This document shows positions 33,306 through 44,189 of a stretch of DNA of 64,000 nucleotides, in pieces. Both the position numbers and the translations under genes were made by a program. The stretch lies in contig CAJNDS010002662.1 in NCBI GenBank assembly GCA_905221605.1, positions 162,001 to 226,000 of the forward strand, given 5' to 3'. The notes beneath the pieces are model-generated. The model worked only from the letters and a program-made list of their open reading frames with translations, made no database searches and was not told the origin of the DNA. The stretch is from Symbiodinium natans. Taxonomy: Eukaryota > Sar > Dinophyceae > Suessiales > Symbiodiniaceae. The first letter of the stretch is position 1, and the number at the start of each line of letters is the position of its first letter.

Positions 33306-34439
33306 ACCCGAGTGCGCCTTTCAAACCCACGCTGAACGTGTACTCAGCGTGTACTGAAACTTTTTTCTGGGGCTCTCGAATTGAAGTCGATCGTACCTTT
33401 AGGCCGTCGGCACGAGTCGGAACCCTCGACATAAGAAACATCAATCAGAAAGCAGGGGGCCTAACCCACCGGAGGCCTCGGTGGGTAAGCAGCTTCCTTG
33501 CTAGTGCTGGGAAACACCAACGCCCCAATCAGAAAACACGCCAGAACCAAGTGGGAAAACAGGTTCCCTGTCGGAAACCATGGAAACGCAAATGAGAAAG
33601 TCCTTGACGCCGCATGACTTCGCCTAGTACCGCCATCATACCAGCAAGCAGCCGCGCGCCTTGGGCCGGTATCCGAAGGCGATGATGGTAGAGTAAGTTC
33701 AAGCAGTTCCAGAGGCTGGGGCCGAGCCACTGCGCCCCAAATAGGACCGAGGGCTGAGTTGGAGTCTTGGCTTGAGTCGCAGAGCGCTGCTGACAGCCAC
33801 AAGTATGGGTATGGCGCCTGACCGTGGCTTGTAAGCTTGGTAAATCTTCAGGTGTCCGGCTCGTGTTGCCATGCTGAATCATTGAATCATGTTGACAGGC
33901 CGAACCTTCCATATCCGACACTGTCTCTAAACTAGGCATCGACGTGGTGCAAAGAGCCTGTGGCTTCCGGCCCCCGTTTCGCACTTCGGGCCTCGTATGG
34001 GTTCCTCACCCCTGACTGAGGCTCGGTTTCTATTCAGGCAGTAAGTAGAGAGGAGCACAGATCAAGGTACAAAGCGCGACCTAAGGCATTCTTGGCATGT
34101 TTGGGCGATTCGCTAGTAGTAAGCCAGCCAAAGACGCTCGGGAAATGAGGGCATGCCATGCGTTGTGCGTACCAGGAAGAAAAGTGGGAACAGCTGATGT
34201 GCGCAGCAAGGCAAAGCGGGGATCTGCCGCTGTGTTGGATTGCAAGCGCTGCGATCCAAGTCTTGTGCTAAACTGGACTTGTTGCTTGTCTGCAAAAGTC
34301 CTCGCAGGGTTTCGTCAGATGTAATGGCAAACTGAGGGCCCTGTAGGAAAGTGCGTAAACGTGCGACGCACACAAAATGCGCAGCTGAGGCCCCCAAAGC
34401 CACGGCTAGGCCCAGCAGCCGGGCGCAGAGAAGTTTCCC
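33306..34439. other. No supported gene
   Basis: Open frames on both strands (for example - 33529-33984) without motifs. A short direct repeat occurs at 33538-33590: GGAAACAC..., AAAACACGCC, GGAAAACAGG. Confidence 0.35.
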
Positions 34440-34615
34440 GACGAGGGGGAACCAAAGAAAGTGCCAATGGAATACCTGGAATGGGCACGGGAGCGTCTGA
34501 CTTGCTGCCGGACGTCCGGCTTCTGGGACCTGACCAACAGCTGTGCTATTGGTGGAACAAAGGCTACAAGTACGACGACCTCAGTTGGTACGGCCTCGAG
34601 CATGTGACAGCATGA
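34440..34615 (+). CDS. Unassigned exon candidate
   Basis: The + frame gives GMGTGASDLLPDVRLLGPDQ, then WWNKGYKYDDLSWYGLEHV and a stop at 34613-34615. The aromatic-rich end is unusual for chance sequence. No family recognised. It may be the last exon of a gene whose other exons I cannot see. Confidence 0.27.
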
Positions 34616-35022
34616 CACAGCGAAAATGGGCAGTGGCTTGCGCTTTGTGTGCCTGTTCATGCCATTGCGAGGCAGCAATGCTATCTTCAGCAATGCCCAT
34701 CTATGCACATGACCAGGCTGAAGATATCTGAAGATGCCTTGATGCCCCGTGTCACTCCAATTTTCTCATAACATCCAAGTCAGTTTCTTGCCATTCAGTA
34801 CAAGGTAACAACAGATATACGGGCGTAACAGTCTCCGGACACAGCGGCGGCAAACACCATTGTGCCATGTAGCAACAACTACCATGCAAAGGTGAAGGCG
34901 GCAGGCGTCTTGTGCAAATGTGGAAGAAAGCCCTCAACCAACGCATGGCCCCTTGTCCGATAAGGTTTGGCTCAAATTGCTGGAGGAGCCTTTCCATAGA
35001 GTTTTTCCCAGCCCCCATTAAC

Positions 35023-38000
35023 ATGCATCAAGATGTGGCGGCGTTCCAACGGACTCTCGATGAAGCGTGGTCTTCTTTCAGGGAGCAGCTTGTGCAGGTG
35101 GGTGCCTTGTCGGTAGACATGCGTTAGTGCCCCTTGTGGTCGATCGCTGCGTTGTGTACTGCCAGCAGGTCCACCTCGAGCACGTCCAGCAGAAGCAAAA
35201 AGAGAAGGTCGGTGATTCCGGTGATGTTGATACCCGGAGTACCGGAGCGGTCAGGCCACGCCATCCCATGTCGCTTGATGAGCCGCCAAGTATTCAGGGC
35301 CCGCCTGAGTCCATGATGCCTGAGCTTCTCATCTCAAGGCCCTCACCAGAACCTCTCCAAGTGCTGCAAGTGTGTGACAACGCAGCAAACGCCGCTCTCG
35401 ATTCGATAGCCACTACAGCAGCCGAGACCTCCGCAACCCCCGAGACCAAGCAAGCCAGCACATTGCAAAACTCAGGCCTTGCTGATGATGTGGATGGGTT
35501 CGGCCCAATGTGTGCTTCGTTGACAGACCACAGTCGAAACAGTGTCACCGAGCACATTGAGCAAACCTTGCGCATGCGTCTCGGCATAAATGGAAAGTTG
35601 ATCTCAGGGCGGGAGTTGCATGACGCAGCCGTGTCTCTTGGCCTCACGCGCTACACCGAAAGTGATGTGAACACGATCGTGAACAAGCTTGCCAGTTTCG
35701 TGCACTTGCGCTTCGAGCAAACCGACAAGAAAAGCACGCGGCTGCAACACTCAGGCACGTTTTCAAGGTTCCTGGGTGTGCACAGAAGGGACGCCCCGAT
35801 AGAGATGACCATCGATGAGCGCTCGCGAGCAATCTGGGAGTGGCCGCATGATGGCGCCAGCTCCATGACAGACTTTCTCCGTGGCAATGTTTCCGAAGCT
35901 GCGAACACACAGCAGCACAATCTCGTTCCGTTTCAAGCGCTGGTCATGGCATTTTCCATGGATGGGGACGGGCGAAAAATCTTTGGCACATCCGCCGAGC
36001 TCTTCAGGGCCATCAAGGAGTTGTTTCTTGCTGGGGATACCAATCGCTTAGTTGCGGAGCTGACGTTCGTGCGCATCAACGACCTCGCTGCACCAACCCA
36101 GCCCACAGATCCGGTTCTTTACATTGAGCCCTTCGTGGCTTTGCTTATCGTTGCAAATGCTGCACTTCTTGGGCTGCAAACCGATGTGGCTTGGGAAGAG
36201 TGGGCAGGCTGGCAGTGGGTCGAAGTGGCCTTCACTCTTGTTTTTGCCGGCGAGATCCTGGTCCGAATACGTCTGGTCGGACTGCGGTACTATCTCTCGG
36301 GGCCAGAGTCTACATGGAACTATTTTGATATGTTCCTCGTGATGGCAGGCTTGATCGACATCTTGTTAACGTCCTTAGTCGCAGAGTCCGAAGCAGCGGC
36401 TACGCAGCTGTTGCGTTCCTTTCGTTTAGTGAGGCTGACTCGAACCTTCCGCGTGTTCCGCTTGAAATTCCTCAAGGACTGCGCAGACCTAAGTTTAACT
36501 TGAAATTTTCGGGCACCGAGAGCATGTGGACTTCCAGAGTCGCTTTAGCCATGGGTTTTCTCTTTCTGTGCTGTGTCAAGTTGTATGACTTGTGCTCGTT
36601 CTATCGGTCCCCTGCAGGAATTGCAGCTGATGATCAAAGGTCTGGTTGGAGGGTTTCGAACTCTCTGCCTTGCCAATTGTTTGCTATTTAGCGTGTTGTA
36701 TGTGATTGCCGTCTTCGCAACCATTGCTATTGGCCAGGAACTCAGTCCGACCCAGAGCTTTCCTACTCGTATGTTACAGTTCTCGTATGTTGCAGTTGCC
36801 GACTTGCTTCACATGTAGCGTAGTCAAGCACGTCTGCTAGTACGTCTGCTACCCAATTTCGCATATGGCTTTGCAGAGTGATGAACACAAAATGGGAATT
36901 ATTCCTGTGGAATGCTGCGAATGTCACCAAGGGCGTGCCGACTGGTCTCCTGAGGAGGAGCAGATCCAAAAGCTCTTCGCATCTGTGCCCGACTCGATCT
37001 TCACAGCATTCCGGTGCTACACTGGCGAGTGCATGGCGGAGGGAGGAGCAGCAACTGCACATGTCATGTGTCATGTCACTCCTTTGCAAAATTTGCAAGA
37101 CGAGGAACACACGTGCATGCGCCACCCTAGAAGGAGAACCACTGGCTCCCATTCTCGCCGCTCGGTTCGGCTTCTTGTTCACTTTCAGCTACGTGCTGTG
37201 CTACATGCTCATTACCCTGGGTGTCTTGGGTGCAAGACACTTCGTTCGGCATGTTTCGCGTTAAACATGTTGTGTTAATGTTGGCCCTGCCACATCGGTT
37301 CATGCTCTTCTTAGAGTTTCAAGTGCCAGGTCACATGCAGGAAAAGCAATCGAGCTGTAGCCAGCGCATCCTTAGCTTCATTCTGCATTTCCGTACATCC
37401 GTAATTTCCAGGTATTTTCAATGTCATCCTGGCGGTGTATGTCGACATCACTATGAAGGCCGAACGGGAACCTGAAGCTATCATAAGACGGGGGCTACTG
37501 CATGCCAGATGTGCCCGATGCATGGGAGGGTCAGGGTCGACATCGTTCCGTAGGGGATGTGGCTGCATCAAAGCCGTTCTGATATTAGCGTGTTGAGCCA
37601 AAGTCGGTCTTCATTGCATTGTGATGCTGCGGACTGGAAAACTTCGGTGCTGGGGAAGCCGCGCAAGACCTGCGCAAGCTCGTGGCATGTGCAACGAGAT
37701 TGTGCTGATTGTGTGTTCTTCTCGTCAGAATGCGCTGCCATGCCCTGGTGCACGAAGCCCTAGGCTCTCAGCCCAGAAGCATGCTTTCGTAAGGCGCCTT
37801 CGGCGGCGAAGCCCAGAAAGCTGCCCCCCCCCCCCCCCTTCCACCCCGGCCCCAGCAAAGGAAGCTGCTGCTTATGCTTCTTCTTGCCGGTTTAACTCTG
37901 TGGGTTGGATGCAAGCTTATCACCAGGCCTGTTGAAAAGCTTATGTTCCTTCCGGCGCAATCGATGCTATTGTCGAGGCTTCTGGTTCCACCTGCGCAAG

Positions 38001-39230
38001 CTGCTACGGCTGCTACGGTGAAGCTACCACCCCTGCACCCCTTGTGTCGCTCTGACCCACAACCTGGACCCCACCACCCTGCATCGTTTTTGGGGCGTGA
38101 GGATGGGGGTAAGGCAGGAGGTGCAGGGAAATCTGACGAAGGCCATGGGTAGGCTTTGGGGTATAGTGGAGGGTGGGGCTGTAGGGGGTTGAGGGCGTTC
38201 ATTCTGCATGTTTACAGAAGCTTGGCGGGCCGCCGCGCGCCCACGGAGGTTTAACATATCTGTTTCTGTATTTAATCATCTGCGGGGTTTTATCAACGAT
38301 CGCCACCTTACTCCCGGACAGGCGGCAAGAGAAAGCGAGTTGACCCACGAGCAGCATGAGCGGGAGTCGATCAGGGTGGCCAGGCTTACCAGGGAGCTCG
38401 TCAAGATGCCTGGCACCGATATTTCTTTTGTGGAATTTTCCTTTTCGGCCCAGGGAGTCTCGTGCACTTACCCCCTAAATCTACTAAGGCCTTTTTAGCA
38501 ACACTGAGGCCTCATGTGGTGATGTGCTGTGCAGACCAGTGAAGTTCGCGGCTTTCTTTAGGGTGTCTACCTGGTGTCAACCGCAGGAGTGTCCGCCACC
38601 AAACTTGAGAGCCAAGGAAATTCACCAAAGAATATCGCAAGCATCAGAAGATGATGAGTCCAGTAGAATACGGCGACGCCCAGGCCTCAGAACTTCCGTC
38701 TTGCACCGCTGCTTTTCCCACAAGATTGGCCATGCAAGGATTTGTCACACAGTGGAAGCTCTCCCAGACTACCTGGCGGCAGCCCCACGTTGGGTGAGGA
38801 GGATGATGACCAAATTGAGATCAGCAAGGAGCTCTTCCTGACGGTTGTTCAGGACATTCTGTCAGTCTGCTTGCAGTGTTTGGCAGTGTTTGGCTATGCT
38901 CGGCTTGGTTTCCAAATTGCGCAGGATCGGCATGTGCAGCGGCTGATGGATGACTTAGATCTGCCCCCAGATCGCGCCAACCTCTTCGAGGCTTTAGATG
39001 CAGATGGTAGTGGCACACTGCATGTGGCGGAGTTGGTGCAGGGACTCCTCAAAGTTCGGGGGGACCTGAAGAAGACAGACACCGTGGCCACACTGCTGGC
39101 CACGAGGGCAGTATTCAGGATGCTCGAACGCTTGAGCAAGGACCTCGAGGAGCTGCGCCAAGATACGGCAACCTTAGTGGGGAGAAATATGATCGCCAGG
39201 CCACGCCGCCAGTCAATATTTGATTTTTGA
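35023..39230 (+). CDS. Single-domain voltage-gated cation channel with C-terminal EF-hand
   Basis: Exons: 35023-35097 (ATG start), 35169-36476, 36618-36737, 36877-37042, 37134-37220, 37412 to about 37470, 38322 to about 38405, about 38590-38690, 38799-38852 and 38925-39230 (stop). The soluble N-terminus is long. S1 is at about 36117-36180, S2 36210-36270 and S3 36318-36380. S4 (LLRSFRLVRLTRTFRVFRL, Arg every third residue) is at 36408-36465 and S5 at 36660-36730. The pore exon has FASVPDSIFTAFRCYTGEC. S6 is split between 37140-37220 and 37412-37440 (GIFNVILAVYVD). A charged linker follows, then ELFLTVVQ and an EF-hand (DADGSGTLHVAE, about 38994-39030). One repeat implies a homotetramer in a membrane. 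Protists use such channels for Ca2+ or Na+ entry; the selectivity is not certain. Most junctions keep the frame, and three of them use GA donors. Confidence 0.9.
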
Positions 39231-40134
39231 CGATCGTCAAGGAGTCAGCCACAGCATCACCAAGTGATTGCTGTGTCGTGTTTCGCACTGTTCAGAAGAT
39301 CCACGTATGCATGTCGCATAAATTCCGTGTCACGGCCATCGGTCCGAAGTGAAGTCCTCAATTTGAAGCTGGTGCCTTGACTCTTGCCTGCCACAGTCCT
39401 TTTTTTGCGCAGATGAGAGAAAAAGCTGCAAGCGATTGCACGAGCATCCAGAGGGTGAGTGAGCACGCTGCTTGTCGGCACGTTCTATTTTGTTTTGCAA
39501 GACGACCCTCTGGAGAATGACTATGGATGATCCGTCATGGTCTCTTTGTTTTCACCTCTTCAGCGACAGGAGATCCTGATCGAGAATAGCTGAATAGCTG
39601 GATTGCCTCATGTTGGCCTGCTACGCAGCCGTTGGGCCATTGTTCAAGGTAGGAGACTGGTCGGTGTGATGCCTCCTGTTGTTCGGCCCTCGGCAGTTCA
39701 GAGTGCCCTCCGTTTTGAGCATGCGGGAAGACGAGCAGTCCTAGACGAGAAGTCGTGCAGGCGAGCACCCAAGCACGCAACCCCACTCAGAGTTGTTGCA
39801 GCAGGTGAAGTAGTGATGCATGCCTGTCTTTCCGTCGGTCTACGCTGAGAGCATGGAGGCCTGAGGCCTTGAATGCAGAGTTGGGTGAGTTGGGTTTGCT
39901 CCGCTTATGCTCCGCTTATGCCAGCACTGCCAGGAACGCGTCACGCAGTGGGTACCCCAGGGCCATGGAAGTCGAACGAAGGAGACAATGTGCAATGCTC
40001 AGCCGGCCCAGAAAGTTTACATCAGCTGGCGCAAGTCTGCGATTTTGGTCGTGCCAAAGCTACTGTAGCTTAAAGCATGACAGGTGGACGTTTCGGGTGC
40101 TGCCTAGCTTGGTGAATTTCGTTTGATGGGTCAG
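39231..40134. other. Intergenic; no supported gene
   Basis: Region after the channel stop. A frame near 39980-40070 (EGDNVQCSAGPESLHQLAQV) could be an exon belonging with the terminal exon at 40135, but no motif supports it. Confidence 0.35.
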
Positions 40135-40309
40135 GGCAGATGACGAACTGCTTGCGAAGCTTTCTGTTGCTGCTGAGGGCTCAGTGTGGACGCCAGCAGT
40201 ATCGGACGTTCTGGTTTGTGAGATATGCGGAAGGCGGGACATGACATCTGAGGTTGATGAAGAAGATGTCCTGCCACCAAGATTGGCACATATTGACACA
40301 CCGCTATGA
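40135..40309 (+). CDS. Terminal exon of an unassigned gene (Cys-pair motif)
   Basis: After the acceptor CAG (40132-40134) the frame reads ADDELLAKLSVAAEGSVW and VLVCEICGRRDMTSEVDEED, ending in LAHIDTPL and a stop at 40307-40309. It has no ATG near its 5' end, so it must be spliced. CEICGRRDM could be half of a zinc site but only two Cys are present. Function unknown. The opposite-strand frame (40060-40602) is longer but less protein-like. Confidence 0.4.
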
Positions 40310-40682
40310 AAGTTGCTGTTTGCCAAATTCACGATGGATACCGAGACGGGCAGGAATGTGAGAAACACATGCCAGGATGAAGTCTCGCGCATTGTACCTG
40401 GGTCCACACCAAGCACAGCCGCATCCACCCCAACGCGTGGATCCAAGAAAAAGCCCTTCTTGTGATGTGTGCATGAGGAGCGCAGAGGTAAATGTCGCAT
40501 TATGTCGCATCCAGGCCTCCTTGTCACGGCATTCCCGGGCCGAAACAGCGCATGCTTCCAAGAAAAGTCATGAATGTGGCAGAAGTCCGGCAGGAGTGGC
40601 ATGAGACGTAGTGAGGGTCACACACTTGGATGCTGCTCAGGTGCCAAGTCTAGCATGACAATGGTGCTGTGCTTGGAAAACT

Positions 40683-42090
40683 GATCTGGAGCGGGTGGTG
40701 CGGAGAGCAGAAGGCAAGCTGCGTCTAAGGCACCGACAGTTGAGGAGACAGCTCCAGAAGACCACCCCTCCCGACCAGACTCGGTATGTGGGGTGGTCGG
40801 GGACTTGGATCATAGTCTCCCTCCTCATGTTGACTTTGCACATGTGCACTGCATGTTGCCACTCCAGGCTAGCGCCCGTGGACCAGGCTACATGTTTTGC
40901 TTTCTTCCAGACTTTGGAACCCTCTCTTGCTCGCTTCCTTCCTCCTCGCTCGGTTGCGTTCGCTCGCCTCAAGTTGTTGTTGCTCTCTCCCAGTTATTGG
41001 TTTGCAGGCAGTGCGAACGTCGCTCCCTCGGTTTAAAGCAGAGATAGTTCGCTTATGTTCGATTGTTTTCCGGATGCGAGCAGGTGCGCTGGCGAATGGC
41101 TCCGACCTCGGCTTCACGAGCGATCCGAGATGTCCCCCGAGACGCGCGTGAGATGACTCAGACCTGTGAAGCTCTAACAGCCACTGAACACCTCTACGAG
41201 GCTTCTGAGCCTCGCCGTCCGGTGTTGAACTCAATTCCGGGGGAATTTGCGGCACCTGACCTGCAGCAGTGCCGTCATTAGCCCCCCCCCGCCACAGCAC
41301 GGGCTCACAAGCAGAGCTCCTCCAACAGTCTACTGTACTGTGTTGCACTGGTGCATTCCAAAAGATGCGACCATGTCTTCCCCCAATCAGTATGGTCTGG
41401 TGGCGGATGAGGTCTCAGAACCCTCAAATCTGCCTCCAATAGTACTGAAGTGTTACCTGCAGACAAGACAGTTCCCATTTCCCGGCTTGAGCCCGTAATG
41501 GGGCACGCATGCCCCGGTCAATCCCATCAAGCAGCACATTCGCTGTCGTCGCTCTGAAGTTTGGGCTTGCTCAGGCTCAGTCTGTTTGGCTGCCAAATGC
41601 AAAGTACAAGCTTGTACTAAGCTGCGAGCTCAGGCCTCATCCGCGTACTCTGCGCGAGCACCGCGGAAAGGCACAGGCAGTGGAAAGAACGCGCTGCCAC
41701 CAATGAGTCCCCCGCCCAGCATGACGTTGAAGAACTGGCGGCACCGAATGAATTATCCGAGCCAGGTCATGCCTCGCCAAAGAGTGAAGCACGCGCATCA
41801 CCTCCACAAACACACGACACGTCCATGCAGTCCACAACATCATCCACCAAGTCACCACAGGCGCATCTGCAGATGCTGAGTTCTGCTTATGTGTGACTAG
41901 TGGTCCAGGAGTTCCATGGTGTGTTCCACACATTCTGAAGCCTGCGCAAGGCATCTCCAGTTCAGAAGGCGACCAAAAGGTCCCAGCACTCTCAACAACA
42001 GTCCCAGCAGTCATGGCCTCAATGACCTCGCGCATTCTTGCACAAAGAGCACAAGCCATAGCAAGACAGCCGGATTGTCCTGAATTCTAA
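40683..42090 (+). CDS. Charged multi-exon gene fragment
   Basis: Exon-like pieces on +: about 40683-40779 (LERVVRRAEGKLRLRHRQLR, strongly basic helix); 41085-41281 after CAG (RAIRDVPRDAREMTQTCEAL then TATEHLYEASEPRRPVL, ending LQQCRH and stop); about 41640-41895 (ERHRQWKERAATNESPAQHD, then an acidic Ser/Pro-rich run to LQMLSSAYV and stop); 41893-42090 (SRILAQRAQAIARQ). The compositions look coding, low-complexity and probably disordered or coiled-coil. No family recognised. The pieces may belong to more than one gene. Confidence 0.35.
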
Positions 42091-42257
42091 GGCCGCAGAA
42101 CAGCCCGTCCGGCCTGTCCTCGGATGGCTCCTGCAAGACGCAGGGGAGACATCCAACTCCTCTCCAGGTGCGCGGCGCATGCACAGTTCATCAAGTTGCT
42201 CTCTGAGAGCGCGGCGGGTCTCTCACATGTTATTTAAGCACAATTTTGTCAGCGCAG

Positions 42258-43167
42258 GACGCCGCCCTGCAAGCAGTGGCGCAGAAGCTGAACAAAGCTT
42301 TGGTCGTGCCACACCTGTCCGGAAAGCGCTTGCTCAAGGGCACAAGGGAATGTGAAGCTTCCAGCCTACAGGTGTATGTTCAGAAGCGGCAGTCGCAAGG
42401 AGGGCCGCCCAGCTGGGCACGGCTTTTTGCCGAGGTCAGAGTTGACGCTGACGCAGTGTGTTGCGGAAGTCTATCGTGTAAGCATCTGTCGAATAAATTA
42501 TTTTTCAATGGATGCTCGAGGATGCTCGGTTCATTTTTGTTTGCTCGCTCTTGCGAGCCTGTGAACAGTGGAAATTCTACGTCGGCACGCGGACTCGCAC
42601 ATTCATGGGTCGTCCTAGCACCGTGCAAGACATGTTTCGTTGTGGTTCGTGATGGTTCTCAGAAGATTCGACAAACGCTCCCCGAACATTCCCGAACGCT
42701 GGGGCGCAGGCTGACACTGACGGGAGCAGCATGATCTCCTTTGAAGAGCTAGACATTACAGCTTAAGGCTCAGGCTCAGAAGCGTCAGCTCGTGGGCAGG
42801 AAGGTTTTCAGCGTGGACATTTCTTACTGCGCGCGAAGGTGGCATCTCGGCTCAAGGGTCGAAGACCGATCCGTGCCCAAAGATGAAATCACCGTAGGTT
42901 TGGTGGACCTGATGGTCCTCATCGAAGAGCAGGATGAGGACCAAGAGGAGCTTCCGACGCCTCTTTGCATTGCAGTTTTAACTTAAAGACAGTTCACGGT
43001 TTTCCTGTACCCTAGCTGCACCGAGGATGCCCCTCACCCTCGAGCTGGCCGCTTTGGAGAATGACAACGGAGCTCAGGGAGATGCTGAAGTGGAGCAGCC
43101 TCCGCAAGTCCCGCCGGGTGAAGGCGCGAGTGCCGCCTGCCTGTCGTTGCGCTACTCTCTGCTCTAG
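42258..43167 (+). CDS. Unassigned exons including a 46-codon ORF
   Basis: 42258 to about 42365 after GCGCAG reads DAALQAVAQKLNKALVVPHL then SGKRLLKGTRECEASS. About 42765-42985 gives AQKRQLVGRKVFSVDISYC and an acidic tail (EEQDEDQEELPT). At 43027-43167 a short ATG frame encodes MPLTLELAALENDNGAQGD, then a Pro/Gln-rich run and a stop. I do not recognise any of them. They may be exons of the coiled-coil gene or genes downstream. Confidence 0.3.
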
Positions 43168-43255
43168 GAAGCTCAAACCGTGGACGTCAAATCGTCAAAT
43201 CTGAAATGTAATCATCAGTGCTGCGGAGCACCCTCACTCCACTCGATGGAATTCA

Positions 43256-44090
43256 ATGGACACCTCGCAAGTTGCGCGCGATTTGCGAGGTGCCCTTGCA
43301 GCTGAGAAGGCCGGGATGGTGTCCTGTCGCCACTCTCTTCGCCTGGGCCGGCTTAACAAGCAATTACTTGTGAAGCTGTTGGCGAATGCTTTGTGTTGCG
43401 CCATGGTGCCGACAAAAGCGTGTATCCGCAACAAATGCCTTTTGTTGCGCGTGACGTGAGGGCATGTCCAGGACCTGAGCTGAAAGTAACATTGCTAACA
43501 TCCAGCCAGCTCGGTTGCGTTCCCAAGTCTCCTGAAAGCCTTCCAAACATCTAGTAATCTATCTAGCATGGTAGGTAGCGAAGGTATGTCGTGTCGATGT
43601 TTGTCAAATTCACTTGCCTATTCTTTTGGAACGTGCCAGATTTTGACATTCTTAACATTCCTTTCTGTGCCCAAACATTCCTCTAATCCTTCATGGCTTA
43701 AGCGCCTTTGGCAATGTGGAGCTGTTCCAACTCACTCGTCCAAGAACGCGCAGTGTTCAGGATCTTTGTCATAGTGAAGAGCTTCGCCGGAGCCTCGGCA
43801 GGAGCCTGGTGCCTGTGGCTGAAGAAGCACTGGCACGTACAGAAGATTCAGTACCTTTTCAAGCTGAGGGTGCTATGATGTGTAGAGGCAGAGGGGCCGA
43901 CGCTTCCGAAGGCTTTGTAACGGCCTCCACGGTCTGGAGCGTAGTTTCGCTCACCAGGTCAAGCTTTGAACCATTTGGCACGAGCACAGCGAGCTCTTTG
44001 CACCATCACCTCCGATGCCGCTTGCGCCAATTACTGATGGTTACAGTCTGCAGTTGTTTCGCAATGTCGCCATGTCGGAGCCTGTGCTGA
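43256..44090 (+). CDS. Possible exons, unassigned
   Basis: 43250-43400 reads TSQVARDLRGALAAEKAGMV and LNKQLLVKLLANALCC. 43716-43930 reads CHSEELRRSLGRSLVPVAEE. Helical and charged, but the opposite strand is also open in parts. No motif. Confidence 0.27.
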
Positions 44091-44189
44091 TGCTGCATGA
44101 CTGCAGAGATCATGTCGAGTCCAGCCGAGATTTAGCAAGCCTAAACAAACGAGCATGCAAGCGCCCCTGCTAAAATTTTGAAATAGAAG

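Noticed and set aside
33000-33357. Ser-, His- and Arg-rich ORFs
   Set aside because: Triplet-repeat translations in every frame.
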